From positions 1 through 59,031 of IMG/VR virus record IMGVR_UViG_3300009103_000035: a stretch of DNA of 59,031 nucleotides. The stretch is one strand, 5' to 3'. Shown one piece after another: positions 16,901 through 26,800 of this stretch; the first letter of the stretch is position 1, and the number at the start of each line of letters is the position of its first letter. Under the pieces are notes generated by a model. The model had not been told where the DNA came from. It saw only the letters and a program-made list of their open reading frames with translations, and made no database searches. Origin of the DNA: a virus. The position numbers and the translations under genes are program-made.

Positions 16901-19087
16901 AAGCAAAGACTTCATTACGTAAATATAGATCAAGATGATCTTATGGATGATACAGCAGATGTTTATATACAACATTATGCAGATGGAAACGATGCAGATA
17001 CTACCTGTTTATTGCAGTTTGATTCTCCAGATTCAAACGGAAGAGTAGATTCAATAGCTGTAGGTGGAGATGCGAATGGAGGAATGAGCCCTTCTAGTGC
17101 TGGTGATTCTGGAGCAGATACAAACTTTAAAATGTTTGGTGCTAGTTCCTGGAGAAGTGGGCCACATGACTCAAATGGAGACCCAGAAGTTGGAACCACT
17201 GATTGGGGAAATTCAAATCATTCCCCAGGAGGAACAAGCTACAGTCCGGGTAATGACTTAAGAATACACTGGGATGCATGGACTACTGACTTTTGGATTA
17301 TGCCGACAACTAGTTATGCTCATGGAAGCAATGGTGTTTGGTCAGGAAATGCTCCGCAAGCAGGAGATTATTTTGGGCCACACTCACAGGTATTCAAGGC
17401 TGGAACAGTCGGTGATAGTGGAAGATCTTGGGGATTTTATGTTGATCAACGCAATGGTAATAATCCAAACTTATCAGAAATAAACATGTATGTGGTAGTT
17501 GAAGATTGGGCTACAGTAACAAATTCTTATAGATATGCTGGAAAACTGTCAGTAAAAGAGTGGACGCATATAGCGATCATGAAGAAAAATAGCAACCTGT
17601 ATGTTTTTAAAAATGGGTTTCCTATTTATTTTTCAGACAGCGTTAATTGGTGGACTACCAGTAATTATCATTTTGCAAAATTTGCAGCAGCTGATGTGGT
17701 TCAAGATTTTTGTGGTTATCTTGATGAATTCAGACACTCTAAAGTAGCAAGATATGATGAGACTGCTGGATTCGTTCCAAGAGATAGTCGTTATGGAGCA
17801 AGAGATACACAATTAATAGTAGAAGATAAAAGTGGATATAAAACAGATGTTATGCAATCAGATCCACATTCAATTTACACTACAGATATAATCCATGGGA
17901 ACTACCTCATTAAAGGACAGGGGGAGTCCTCAAAAAGGATGGTAGAGTCTGCAATTTATGAGACAGGCGATTCCTTGTATATTCCTTCAGGCAGTCTTGT
18001 TACTGGAAACTGGAATGCATATACCAATGGCTGGACTCCTCAACGTTCATTTATTTCTACAACGACAGGGGTAAGCAGCCATACTCATTCCTTAGTATAT
18101 GGGGACCAGTCTTACGATGCTGGAGGATATGATAGGCAAGATAGTCTTGCCCCAAATAAACATAACTCCTGGAAACTCCATAATAAAAACACAAGTATAA
18201 GGTCTAAGTTTGGAACCATGGGAGTGGTTACAGCATTTAGCGGAGTATACGGAAGCTATTCCCCTCCTGGGTTTTCAATTTACGATGGATGTATAGAATT
18301 CTGGATCAGATCGAATAATACAGATACTGGTACTGGTGAGTTTATGAGGTTTAGCGGAGACTCGTCACCTTATCTAAGCTGTTCTCTCAGTTTTTCCAAT
18401 GGAGAAGGTAGTTTTTCTTTTTCTGGAAACAATAGTGGTCATGGACATAGCCATGAAGCATATCCAGCAGATCAAAGTAATTTAAAATATGCAGCTGATG
18501 GAGAATGGCATCATTTTGCATGGGTAAGAAACGGAACCTTTAGTGGATTCTTTATAGATGGGGCTCTTAAGGCCTCAACAACAATGAGTAATAACTATGA
18601 TATTAAAGATGGCTACTATTGGAACAGGTGGAATGAAGACACTGCAGGGAGACAAAAGATTGGCTGGACTGATCCTTTGGTTTCGCAGACATACCTTTGT
18701 GACCTAGAGATAACAATTGGTCATTCAAAATATGGGACTACAAATTTCACACCTCCGTTAGAAAGAAATCAGGAAACTTTGATTTATACAAGTAGTTTAG
18801 GTTCAATAACAAACGTTTCAACAGTAAGCAGAGCTTTTGAATCTGGAGATATTCCAACTGTTTCAAGTATCAATAATGGGGCCAATATGCCTACAGGAAG
18901 TTTGGTGGCTTGGGCTGGAAGTTCAGCACCTACTGGTTGGCTTTCTACAGATGGATCTGACATCAGCAGAACAACTTATGCTGGTTTATTTTCAGTAATT
19001 GGAACAACCTATGGAGCAGGGGATGGTTCCACAACATTTGGGCTTCCAAACTTCAATAGCCCCGCTCCTTGGATAATTAAAACATAG
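10955..19087 (+). CDS. Giant tail fibre (2710 residues) with LamG-like domains and C-terminal tail-collar domain
   Basis: The N-terminal ~180 residues form the docking module shared with the previous gene. The middle is a long array of fibre modules. At least three LamG/concanavalin-like sandwiches follow, at about 1465-1760, 2010-2280 and 2436-2600, with GYMDEFRF and GYLDEFRHSKVARY motifs marking the ends of the first two. The last ~65 residues are a phage tail-collar domain (PTGSLVAWAGSSAPTGWL, then GDGSTTFGLPNF), which is normally at a fibre tip or near a short-fibre attachment site. LamG domains bind carbohydrate or protein ligands, so the distal half is a likely host-surface-binding region. 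AGGA lies 8 nt before the ATG. At over 8 kb it is the largest gene in the window, with no frameshift or stop inside. Confidence 0.85.
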   Translation: MAINQNEIVDLLYKKLAYGVAKTNTELERSPTEENIPSPVSSFGNYIWISASSIPATPPASSNVIVERYQRVDDPTTHIELTRNTEVSNNRSWMAKDGNNDALRNWIPPVFGSGYSIKVWAGNPLTGGTRLYPKGSGNNDEFYFDYDSGTLNFIGNTVPVDAFTKIYIEGYRYTGSTDIGSFVADSLGDLLDVNLSGTIDIGQTIVWDGNEWINSMPPGGSDSNFLIVGPQAGEALLYDHTDSKFKNQYLNIENLGNVGDLSLHAGEFLKVNDTADGVDFALFSSLFTAGNKIDLSGSQIGHEPAMSPVDFAPGATITAQDWVGTETLHGQRYAASLQLKLLKDIEMDAEGHVLARVWTDITGELYNYVDKDEWQERWDRHVNVTTMSHSIWDVEEITGIDPQLRNGLTNQQLLIRNRITGDSGATEDVLQAIDHNGLLVIADHIPDPLDPPAHPTQKITEVHATHLLDIDLEVSNPPVAGDVLALQDVDGQGQLRWGYAALGEDQGESNSGISLTGNFANSFDIFVDKPDGSTDLRFRGIKFVDGGGAAITTDNHTWDDGTDPNAPFPLTVGLIKEDTDLPNVDTTLEIGFDPSKIRIYNLSDQMSPGDIGYPTEVLQSWRDDDPQGSRPGSGGGVPSTFAMQYADGWYSWDDTTGTNITDKPNTLSPDMWGAIQGGGGQDNTTHRSRRLRTSASPSWQQFSTPPQSLQQQIDDKLQLKYFIDHMTLGGKVDLYQDPSFGGYFSNTGHYGTPTDVTTSEGLTNPIFAGNGWAHEAKGIIFDASDLKHFEETGTWGASFRADTSEAAHLAGGYGNVDNDWYNDGIAEWSMAPFPDHFHTTRSVIKRHILTHDDNPHGVTHVHVKSDEAHWNANALSDAPLNISNPELGQILKFNPNANNGAGEWYNAGGEAYAGESNIGENHIPLDGNGDPITTGVGYFYKEKNHSAFALVFKGINSSSNLLTVTDSAEVVTLGFDETAIRFLDLDLTDANGATVWPPSLNTNTDVNTDTKATGQVLGWDGAVWSAVDAISNIDLANIQDNQYLTSSITGGVISWVGSDYTKANYLAGSDGAGGAESKEVTVDYSTIQDNEVLAYNAASSSWKAIGLGSVGQANELDSYAGTAPDPQNGIAGDPAVPLAAEGTHNKDGVTLYVKGVKDTDTIVVDTARSGSQYIAFKVNPVEVKLEDLGGSLAPAQIDTGGQPAITAGDLGALSGAAGGTGTLGSKIGNLETETARIDQEKAGQDELDTLSNAEDPVTGEKTAQAAYDKAAPEYTTGSAENGNLETVEVDEDLKMQPYEVGNTIPIWNANKLLNAPIDPSLAGTTDIVNADGDVIGKEYTSNLTLLQEGKYLKWDGTKWGLGGGGEIVEGEHGQFGFFWASNPLQSTATNIIKPTGGAFNFYEGNASIGEESKIGIHTSAPPEALSIAGFSPCLAVQQISSTNYEPEELIGWGKLYARTAIGGISAESKIVLHFDGPHNANSFINDGIGEVYFLPMHDADGNGTLEYNNVKTVSDKYVYGDSSGFFPGGFGDYIAGNNSTDITIAMKPFDLDFWMMPLGDYPLDADGNPDTSQPRNDPSGKRYLVGQYAMSESRWHLSVDFDSATHDFEFFYRDYDSYNATFTDYTITLQNPLSHQLQDGTWYHVVFQRYQVDHNGVQKDMWELHIADGAGGTGQGAPAVSATGEGIPHQMVWERTEPPLLIQSVDGELIIGHANRKGDEGGTGLNLGFRGYMDEFRFQIGSFINWTSLSVFRTFLLPYDTGQSSLIFKDSGGSYDLLNAAGVVRKLLDQDGDTRVEVDFNDVNDNTIRFRANGNEVATITKDGLNFVGGGTIARLDDHLNTNNVNAVVSQRAIKQAIDNISTSSIVDSGGQTYVHTEQTLNDYTIRMVAQGNEQLAIDANGIDIKSQLKLSGVSPAEGDAIIVDANGDLTWGTVAVDGIAAGGEGSLTTYTTSGTELGPATGLSWNLNLVNPEQTNLQIKGKQRLHYVNIDQDDLMDDTADVYIQHYADGNDADTTCLLQFDSPDSNGRVDSIAVGGDANGGMSPSSAGDSGADTNFKMFGASSWRSGPHDSNGDPEVGTTDWGNSNHSPGGTSYSPGNDLRIHWDAWTTDFWIMPTTSYAHGSNGVWSGNAPQAGDYFGPHSQVFKAGTVGDSGRSWGFYVDQRNGNNPNLSEINMYVVVEDWATVTNSYRYAGKLSVKEWTHIAIMKKNSNLYVFKNGFPIYFSDSVNWWTTSNYHFAKFAAADVVQDFCGYLDEFRHSKVARYDETAGFVPRDSRYGARDTQLIVEDKSGYKTDVMQSDPHSIYTTDIIHGNYLIKGQGESSKRMVESAIYETGDSLYIPSGSLVTGNWNAYTNGWTPQRSFISTTTGVSSHTHSLVYGDQSYDAGGYDRQDSLAPNKHNSWKLHNKNTSIRSKFGTMGVVTAFSGVYGSYSPPGFSIYDGCIEFWIRSNNTDTGTGEFMRFSGDSSPYLSCSLSFSNGEGSFSFSGNNSGHGHSHEAYPADQSNLKYAADGEWHHFAWVRNGTFSGFFIDGALKASTTMSNNYDIKDGYYWNRWNEDTAGRQKIGWTDPLVSQTYLCDLEITIGHSKYGTTNFTPPLERNQETLIYTSSLGSITNVSTVSRAFESGDIPTVSSINNGANMPTGSLVAWAGSSAPTGWLSTDGSDISRTTYAGLFSVIGTTYGAGDGSTTFGLPNFNSPAPWIIKT

Positions 19088-19220
19088 CAGCAACTTTAAA
19101 TTTACATTTTCTGTTATAAAATAAAATTAAGTATCTAAATGGGGGATAAATTCAACACAAGACTCTTGATTTTGTAGGTTTCTATGACAAAAAGCACTCA
19201 AGAGTTCTAAGGAAATTTCT
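19088..19220 (+). promoter_or_regulatory. Intergenic region with AT-rich promoter-like element and long-range inverted repeat
   Basis: This 133-nt gap is one of the largest in the fibre block. It contains GTTATAAAATAAAATT, an extended AT-rich -10 without a recognisable -35, and an 8-bp inverted repeat ACTCTTGA/TCAAGAGT (19162-19169 and 19198-19205) enclosing 28 nt just before the AAGGAA ribosome site of the next gene. No T-run follows the repeat, so it is not an intrinsic terminator. It could shape the 5' leader of the next mRNA. Confidence 0.35.
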
Positions 19221-20225
19221 ATGGCACTTACAGATGAAGAGCTTGCAAGAATTACAAGTATAGAGACAGCAGTAAATACGATTCAGTCCTATGTGACTAA
19301 TTTGGCAAGCAAAACAATCGTTAAACAGTTAAATTTACTCAGAGAAAAAAGCATTGAAGAATTAAATACACGTATAGACAATTTAAATGGAGAATCTTCT
19401 GATGGTTTAACCATTGAAGACCTTAGCTTGTTTGCAACAAAAGAGCAGATGAAGCAACTTCTGCTTTTGAATCAAGAAAGCTTAACAAGAATTGAAAATC
19501 AAGCGAATGCAAGTTCTTATTTGAGAACTATGGAAGATGTTACAATCGAGGGAGACCCAGAAGAAGGACAAGTACTCTTATTCGATAATGTTGACGGATG
19601 GACAAACCAGGATTTAGCCAACGCAGGATTCGCATTAGCAAATCATGGACACAGCCTAGAAAGCTTAAGCAATGTTAGTTCTGCAGGGGCACAGGCAGGA
19701 TATATATTACAATATAATGCCACCAATAATACCTGGGTAGCTAGCGAAGCAAATATGGCAATGATTTTGGATGGTCCAGCAGGATCATTCGGTATCTATA
19801 ACGATGACACTTCGACAATCATCCCCCTTACAGCATTAAATTGGGATGAATTAACTTCTGCACTTACAGTTGATGGAGATTTATCTCTCAGTGGAAGCAC
19901 AGAAATCAAGGGAAAAGTTATTGACAATATAGGGGTGGCTCCAACCACTCTAGATATTTTTAATATTTCTCAATATAGGACGATCAAGTATCTAGTTGAA
20001 ATTAAAGATAAAGACAACAGTAGTTATTTATCGCAAGAAATTCTCCTAGTTCATGACGATCAAAATGTTTACATAAGCGAATATGGTGTTATATTTACAT
20101 CAGAGGACAATTTTACCACGTTTACAGCGGAACTGGATACTAATGCGGGCACGATTGCGTTGCGTTGCCAGTGTACCGGTCCGAATAATGTGGCTAAAAT
20201 AACTAGAATAGTTATGACTGCTTAA
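19221..20225 (+). CDS. Fibre protein 4 (334 residues), module shared with both fibre groups
   Basis: The N-terminal helical segment (EELARITSIETAVNTIQSYV, then NLASKTIVKQL) is related to the start of the protein at 6446. The C-terminal ~85 residues (an IKYLVEIKD strand, ILLVHDDQNVYISEYGV, and a final VAKITRIVM) form a beta domain that reappears at the C-terminus of the next gene and near the N-terminus of the one after. The middle has a LLFDNVDGWTNQDL-type repeat found in many phage fibres. AAGGAA lies 7 nt before the ATG. It may be a connector that carries a docking module and the shared beta domain. No catalytic motif is visible. Confidence 0.7.
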   Translation: MALTDEELARITSIETAVNTIQSYVTNLASKTIVKQLNLLREKSIEELNTRIDNLNGESSDGLTIEDLSLFATKEQMKQLLLLNQESLTRIENQANASSYLRTMEDVTIEGDPEEGQVLLFDNVDGWTNQDLANAGFALANHGHSLESLSNVSSAGAQAGYILQYNATNNTWVASEANMAMILDGPAGSFGIYNDDTSTIIPLTALNWDELTSALTVDGDLSLSGSTEIKGKVIDNIGVAPTTLDIFNISQYRTIKYLVEIKDKDNSSYLSQEILLVHDDQNVYISEYGVIFTSEDNFTTFTAELDTNAGTIALRCQCTGPNNVAKITRIVMTA

Positions 20226-20248
20226 TTTTTTGGAGGTATATATACAAA

Positions 20249-23200
20249 ATGGCAAACAAACAATTTATTGTAAAACACGGTATGGATGTCAAAAGAACCG
20301 ATGGGACTTCGTCACTTAGTATCGCAGCTGATACTGGTGCGTTGACTATGGGTCAGGCATTAAATACAACAAGCACAATAGAATCGGGAGCAAAACTTAC
20401 AGTTGCTGCTGGTGGTGCAGACATCAACGGAATGTTAGATGCAAAAGGTGGCTTAAATGTCACTGGTGGTGACGTAGTCGTTACCGGAAACTTAACTGTA
20501 AATGGAACAACCACTACAGTTAATTCAAACACGGTTACTATTGACGATCCGGTTTTCACCCTTGGTGGAGACGCGGCTCCGAACTCAGTATCCACAAAAG
20601 ATCGTGGAATTGAATTCCGCTGGCATGATGGTTCAAACCCTAAAATGGGTTTCATGGGTCGTAGTAATGCAAGTGGAAAATTTCTCTTCATTTCGGATGC
20701 TTCTATTAGCAATGATACCTACAGTGGTACTGCAGCAACTCTTGTTGGTGCATTAGAAGGTAATGCTGATACAGCAACCAACTTTAACAGTGATCGTACT
20801 TTAACGATTACTGCTGATGATATCAATGGAACTAGCAGCACAAGTGCTACTGGCAATCACAGTGTTTCACTAACAATTGGTGCAAACAAGGTAACTTTCG
20901 CTAAGTTCCAAACTCTTTCCGACTTAAAAGTAGTTGGTAATGTTTCAGGTGCTACTGCTAATGCAGCAGAAATTAGCATTGATACAGACATGGCTGGCGG
21001 CGTTTCTGGAAGTCACGATTCTTTAGCTTCTGCTAAAACAATCAAAGAGTATGTTGATGCGCAACTTTCATCTGCTAACTCTATTGCAGAGATGACTGAT
21101 ACTGACATTTCAGGTATCGATCAGGCTCATGTTTTAGTTTATGACAAAGATGATGATGAGTGGCAGAACCAAGTTTTAACTGGCGACGTTACTATGACCA
21201 AAGACGGTGTAACCGCAATCGGTGCACAAAAAGTTACTGATGCAATGATTCAGAACGGTGGTCTTGCTAACGCAAGTCTTACTAATTCAACTGTTGCTTT
21301 TGGTGGCGTTTCTCTTGCACTTGGTGCAGCGGATACAACCCCAGCATTCAACTTAGAAGATGCAACTGGTTATCCTACTAGCTCTCTCGTTGGTACTATT
21401 ACTAACGCACAGTTAGCAGGCTCAATTGCAAATGATAAATTAGCTGGCTCTATCGCTAACGATAAGCTTGCTAATTCAACCGTTGCTTTCGGTGGTGTTT
21501 CATTGGCCCTCGGTGGGACTGATGCAACACCTGCATTCAATCTTTCAGATGCGACAGCATATCCAACAAGCTCACTTGTCGGTACAATTACCAATAATCA
21601 GCTTGCTGGTTCAATCGCTTCAACTAAGATTGCAGAACTTAACAACTTTTCTACTGATGACTTAGCAGAAATAGCTGGAACAGAGGCTGAGAAACTTGCT
21701 TCTGGCAAAGCCTATTTCAGTGTAGCTCGTGGAAGAGCAGCTATCCCTGCTCCTACAGTAACTAACCCAGATTCAATGGGTAACTTTGAATATAATAGCA
21801 CATCAGGTGTAATGACTTACACTGCCCCAACCAATGCAGAAACTGTAGCGCAATTTGACGCTTCAGCAGATGATGGTTTCAACCTTAGCAATGCTGGTGT
21901 AATCACTCTTGATCAAAGTATCAAGACTGGTGCTACTCCTACTTTTGCTGGCTTAACTATTACTGGTAATTTAGTTACTAACGGAACTACCACTACTGTT
22001 AATGCCACTCAAATGGATATCCAAGATCCAGTTATGCGTCTTGCATCTAACAACGGTGCAGATAGTCGTGACATTGGTCTTGTTGGTAAGTACAATGATG
22101 GAGCTGACAAGCATACCGCTCTTTTCCGTGACGCAAGTGATGGAAAGTGGAAGCTTATCACCGAATCTACCCAAGCAGATATTTCTACAGCGAATGAAAT
22201 CGTTGCTGCAAATGGAACTAAGGGTACACTTGTTGCTAACCTCGAAGGTAATGTCGTTGGTGACGTTACTGGTGATGTTACCGGTAATGCAGATACTGCA
22301 ACCGCTCTTGCAGCTACTAGAACTTTTGCTATCACTGGCGGCGGCATTACTGCTGCAGCTCAGGACTTCAATGGTTCACAAAACGTAAGCCTCAGTGCTT
22401 CAATTGACGCAAATGCAGTTACTCTTGCTAAGATGGCTCAGCTTGCTGACATGAAAGTTATCGGTAACGTTTCTGGCGGTACCGCTGATCCAGCTGCTGT
22501 AAGCATTCTTGATGAAGATGATCTATCTTCTGATTCTGCTACTGCTCTTGCTACACAGCAAAGCATTAAAGCATATGTTGACAGTGAAATCACTGCTGCT
22601 GGTTCTATGGCAGCTCTTTCTGACACAACTGTTGCAGCTGCAGCTGATGCACACATCATGGTTTATGACAATGCCACTAGCAAGTGGGAAAATCAGGTCA
22701 TGGCTGGCGATGTAACCATGAGCAAAGATGGTGCAACTACTATTGGTGCTACTAAAGTAACCAATGCAATGTTAGCTGGTTCAATTGAGAATGGAAAACT
22801 CCAGAACTCAACTGTAGCTTTTGGTGGAGTAAGTCTTTCCCTCGGTGGAACTGATACAACTCCAGCATTTGATCTTCAGGATGCAACCAATCTTCCAACT
22901 ACTTCTCTTACTGGTACTATTACCAATGCGCAGTTAGCTGGAAGCATTTCAAATGACAAACTAGCAGGAAGCATCGCAAACGATAAGTTAGCGAACAGCA
23001 CTGTTGCCTTTGGTGGCGTATCTCTTTCCTTAGGTGGTAGCGATACTTCTCCAGCATTTGATCTTTCTGATGCAACTGATTACCCAACAAGTTCTCTTGT
23101 AGGAACAATCACAAATGCACAATTAGCGGGTTCAATTGCTAATGACAAGCTAGCTAATAGCACTGTTTCTGGTAAGGCTCTTGGTACTAACCTTGACGCA

Positions 23201-23707
23201 CTTACTTCAGCAAGTAATGCATTAACTATGTCTGGCGACTACAACGGTAGTGCAGCTAGAACAGTAACTCTGTCTCTTCATGACAATGATGCTCTTGAAG
23301 TTGGCGCAAGCGGTCTTGATCTTAAGGACACTATCGCAGGTGCTCGTACTTTCAGTGAACAAGTTACTGCTAGTGCAGGTGTTGACATGGGTCAAGCTGC
23401 AATGGCAACTGCTACATATACAGCTTCAGATGCAAATGCAGGAACTGCAGATTCATTTGCAAAAGGAACTTTCCGTTCAGCCAAGTATGTTGTTCAGGTA
23501 ACCAGTGGAACTGATTACCAGTGCAGTGAATTACTTGTAATTCATGACGGTGTAACTGCAAGCGTTGCAGAATACGGTCTTATGCATACAAGTGCAAGCG
23601 CACTTATGACTTTCGATGTAGACATCGATGGTGCTGATGTAAGACTAAGAGCAACTGGTTCTGCTAACGATGTCGTTAAGCTAACTAGAAGCTGCATTAA
23701 GCTTTAA
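20249..23707 (+). CDS. Repetitive fibre/structural protein (1152 residues) with distinct codon use
   Basis: The protein is Ala/Gly/Thr/Asn-rich with two kinds of internal repeats. One is VTGNLTVNGTTTTVN followed by a DDPVFTLGG-like strand, twice. The other is a ~55-residue module beginning NSTVAFGGVSL and ending LVGTITNAQLAGSI, four times. The C-terminal ~80 residues are the beta domain shared with its neighbours (AKYVVQV, LLVIHDG, AEYGLM). Such modules occur in shafts of tailed-phage fibres. GGAGG stands 12 nt before the ATG, and a strong intrinsic terminator follows directly. Codon choice (GGT, GCT, ACT, CTT) differs by eye from the GGA/AGA-rich neighbouring fibre genes, which suggests high expression or a different origin. 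Confidence 0.75.
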   Translation: MANKQFIVKHGMDVKRTDGTSSLSIAADTGALTMGQALNTTSTIESGAKLTVAAGGADINGMLDAKGGLNVTGGDVVVTGNLTVNGTTTTVNSNTVTIDDPVFTLGGDAAPNSVSTKDRGIEFRWHDGSNPKMGFMGRSNASGKFLFISDASISNDTYSGTAATLVGALEGNADTATNFNSDRTLTITADDINGTSSTSATGNHSVSLTIGANKVTFAKFQTLSDLKVVGNVSGATANAAEISIDTDMAGGVSGSHDSLASAKTIKEYVDAQLSSANSIAEMTDTDISGIDQAHVLVYDKDDDEWQNQVLTGDVTMTKDGVTAIGAQKVTDAMIQNGGLANASLTNSTVAFGGVSLALGAADTTPAFNLEDATGYPTSSLVGTITNAQLAGSIANDKLAGSIANDKLANSTVAFGGVSLALGGTDATPAFNLSDATAYPTSSLVGTITNNQLAGSIASTKIAELNNFSTDDLAEIAGTEAEKLASGKAYFSVARGRAAIPAPTVTNPDSMGNFEYNSTSGVMTYTAPTNAETVAQFDASADDGFNLSNAGVITLDQSIKTGATPTFAGLTITGNLVTNGTTTTVNATQMDIQDPVMRLASNNGADSRDIGLVGKYNDGADKHTALFRDASDGKWKLITESTQADISTANEIVAANGTKGTLVANLEGNVVGDVTGDVTGNADTATALAATRTFAITGGGITAAAQDFNGSQNVSLSASIDANAVTLAKMAQLADMKVIGNVSGGTADPAAVSILDEDDLSSDSATALATQQSIKAYVDSEITAAGSMAALSDTTVAAAADAHIMVYDNATSKWENQVMAGDVTMSKDGATTIGATKVTNAMLAGSIENGKLQNSTVAFGGVSLSLGGTDTTPAFDLQDATNLPTTSLTGTITNAQLAGSISNDKLAGSIANDKLANSTVAFGGVSLSLGGSDTSPAFDLSDATDYPTSSLVGTITNAQLAGSIANDKLANSTVSGKALGTNLDALTSASNALTMSGDYNGSAARTVTLSLHDNDALEVGASGLDLKDTIAGARTFSEQVTASAGVDMGQAAMATATYTASDANAGTADSFAKGTFRSAKYVVQVTSGTDYQCSELLVIHDGVTASVAEYGLMHTSASALMTFDVDIDGADVRLRATGSANDVVKLTRSCIKL
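21284..23150 (+). repeat. Four protein-level repeats (NSTVAFGGVSL module) inside the fibre gene
   Basis: Copies start at 21284, 21473, 22805 and 22994. Each encodes about 55 near-identical residues, ending in QLAGSI and a KLA-type tail. The DNA copies differ at many third codon positions, so they are conserved as protein but not as DNA. Confidence 0.8.
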
Positions 23708-23722
23708 TAATACTATAGGTTT

Positions 23723-23767
23723 AGCCTCCCTCCGGTTTAATCCGGGGGGAGCCTTTTCCTTTTTTAA
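23723..23767 (+). terminator. Strong intrinsic terminator
   Basis: A 13-bp stem (23723-23735 paired with 23742-23754, one G-T wobble and one mismatch) has the loop TTTAAT and is followed by TTTTCCTTTTTT. It lies 16 nt after the stop of the repetitive fibre gene. It is the only clear rho-independent terminator I found in the window. Confidence 0.85.
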
Positions 23768-23816
23768 TTTTTGGAATTTGGTTAATATAAAAAAATCAGT
23801 GGAGGATATTTAAAAC

Positions 23817-26800
23817 ATGGCAACTGTACCATTTAAACTAAGACAAGGATTGCGAGCACATGGCGATAATTTAGTCGTCACCGATGTGGGTGTCGCAATC
23901 AACAAAGACAATCCAACCGTAGCACTCGACGTGGATGGATCAATTAAGAGTAATGAATTACAATTACAATCGAACTTTTTAATAGCATCGGCTTCAACAC
24001 AAGTGGGAACAAGCCTTGAAACTGTGGATAGCTTCCCTAAAGATGATTTCCATGCTGTTAAGTATGTTATCGGGGTTGACACAAATGATGGGACTGAAAG
24101 ACAAATCGCTGAAGTTCTTCTTGTTGTAGATTCTGATAACGATGATGCATACATCTCAACTTATGGTGTACTTTATAGTGGCGCGAGTGCAATTGCCACT
24201 TTCACCAGTGATGTAAATGCAGGAAACGCAAGATTACTAGCGACGTGCACAAGTGCAAACTGCACAGTCAAAGTACAGAAAATAGCCACATACACTGGGA
24301 CAGGCAGCGCAGCCTCTCCAAGTGAAATAACCTTTAATCTTACTGATTTAAATGGGGTTACAGTTAGTAACGCTCAAGCTAACCAGGTTCTTCAATACGT
24401 TGGCGGGGAATGGACAAACCAGACCTTAAACGTTTCAAGTACTTTTGCAGGCTTAACTGATGGTCCTGGTGCTTTGAATGCAAATCAATGGATTAAGGTA
24501 AATACGGCAGGAAATGCTCTAGAATATACAGCAGCTCCAGCGGCAGCAGGTCACAATCACGATGCTGATTACGTATCTGCTACAGCTTCAGTTCTTGCTC
24601 ATACTTCAAATATTGATTTCAATGTTAACTCAACAAAGTTGGGTGCATTTAAGAGTCATCAATATACAGGGGCAGATATTGTAAGTGGTGGCGTAACAGT
24701 TATCCAACAAAATCAAACATTTACAGGCTTAATGCCTGGTGCACACCACACTCATAGTCTGGGTGCAGTTGATAACTCTTGGGATTATGTATTCGCTAGA
24801 GAAATGTACATTACTTCTGGAAACTCTCTCTATATTGATGGAAAGAAGTTTCTCCAGAGTGATGCAGAAACAATCAACATCTCTGCAGATACAGATCAGA
24901 ACATTACAATCCAAACTTCTGGAGATGGAAATGTTGAACTAGATCCTGTTGGAGCTGGTTCTATTAACATGAAGGGCAACATTGTTATGACTGCCGCGAA
25001 GACTATTTCTTCGGCTTCTGGAAATATAACCTTCAACTCTCCTATTGATATGGATAGTCGTAAGATTGTTAACGTAACAACTCCAACTGCTGCAGGTGAT
25101 GCAGCTAACAAGGGATACGTAGATGGCGAAATCACTGCCTTAATTGGTGGTGCTCCTGGTGCTCTTGACACTCTTAATGAGTTAGCAGCAGCGCTTGATG
25201 ATGATGCAAGCTATGCAACAACTATTACTAACGCATTAGCAGGGAAATCAGATACAAATCACACACACACTTTAGCTAGCTTAAGTGACACTTCTATTGG
25301 AACCCCAAATAATGGACAAGTTCTAACTTATGACACTACTTCAGGTAGTTGGGAACCAGCAGAACCACAAACTGGAACCATGGGTGGAGCAATGACTGCT
25401 CACATCATTCCAGATACAAATGCAGCCTACGATTTAGGTAATGCAGAATATAAAATTAGACACTTATTCTTATCTGATAACTCTCTCTGGGTAGGTGATC
25501 AACATAAGATCTCTATTTCTAGTGGGAATATGAAGTTCAGAAAGAGAAAAATGACTACTCCTGAAGCAGTAATTTCTGCAGGTGGTAACGAAGCAGCAGC
25601 TCTCGCACATGGTGGAGTAGCTTCTGTAAATGATATGACAATTGCTAAGTGGTTTGCTTATTATAAAACACTTGATGGTCAGTCTGGAGCAAGAATCAAC
25701 GATATCTTTAGAGATAACGCAGCTGACTGGGACAAGGATGATGAAGCAGGTAGCGTAGCAAGTTCTAACTTAACTGATCTTAAAGACGTAGCTTCTGCAG
25801 GAGCAGAAGACGGACAAGTTCTTAAGTGGAGCGGATCTTCTAGTGCATGGGTTGCAGGCAACTCTGGTGGAACAGCTAAAGTAGATTCAGATACTGAACT
25901 ATATGTTTCACCATTAAGCACAGATAGTGTTATTGCAGATAAATCTGGCAATGGAATGACTGTAGGGTCATCCGGTAGCCCAGCAATTAGCTCTGCACAG
26001 ACACACTTTCCGAATACGAATCCGGTATATTTTGACGGAACGGATGATAACTTAACCTTCACAACAGAGGCATCACTACATAGTTCAAACTTTACATTTG
26101 AATGTTGGATTTATACAGACTTAAGTCAAGGTGGCCGCCTTTATAGTGTAGGTAATGATCACAGTCCTGGTTATCGTACTTGGATTTCATTTGATACAGC
26201 TGGGGTAGTATACGCAGCTGGTTACACGCACCCAAATGGTGGTGGTATCAAAACTTCAGCTGGAGCATTAACCGCTAATACTTGGACTCATGTCGCAGTA
26301 GTAAGAAACAGCGGTAGCGACTACATTTACATAAATGGTACTGGACATAACACAGCATATGATTTTGGTTATGGTGCTGGTGGTTCAATCATGACTCAGC
26401 CTAGTGATACAGGCTATAGATTGATTGGTTGTGGACAATCTGGACACACTGGAGCGAAAAACAGCTTCTTCAAAGGCTATATGGATGAATTACAAATCTC
26501 CAAGATAGTAAGATATACTGCAAACTTTACAGCCCCTACTTATAGAGGTGATGCAACAAGCACATTTGTTCCTTCTACTCTTAATGATCTTTCAGGTGTA
26601 AGCACTACTGGTGTTACTTCTGGACAAGTTCTTAAGTACAATGGATCTAGTTGGGCCGCAGCAGATGATGCTGCAGGCAGTGCAGCTGTATTCAGTACAA
26701 ATGGAACAAATGCATATTATAATGCAGGAACAGTATCCTTTGGAAGCACTACTGCTGACCACAGTTCAAACTTTTATTCAAAGAACACAGCGGCTGCAGA

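Noticed and set aside
20249-23707. CRISPR-like appearance from repeated units
   Set aside because: The repeats are coding, in frame, differ at third positions, and have no regular spacers.
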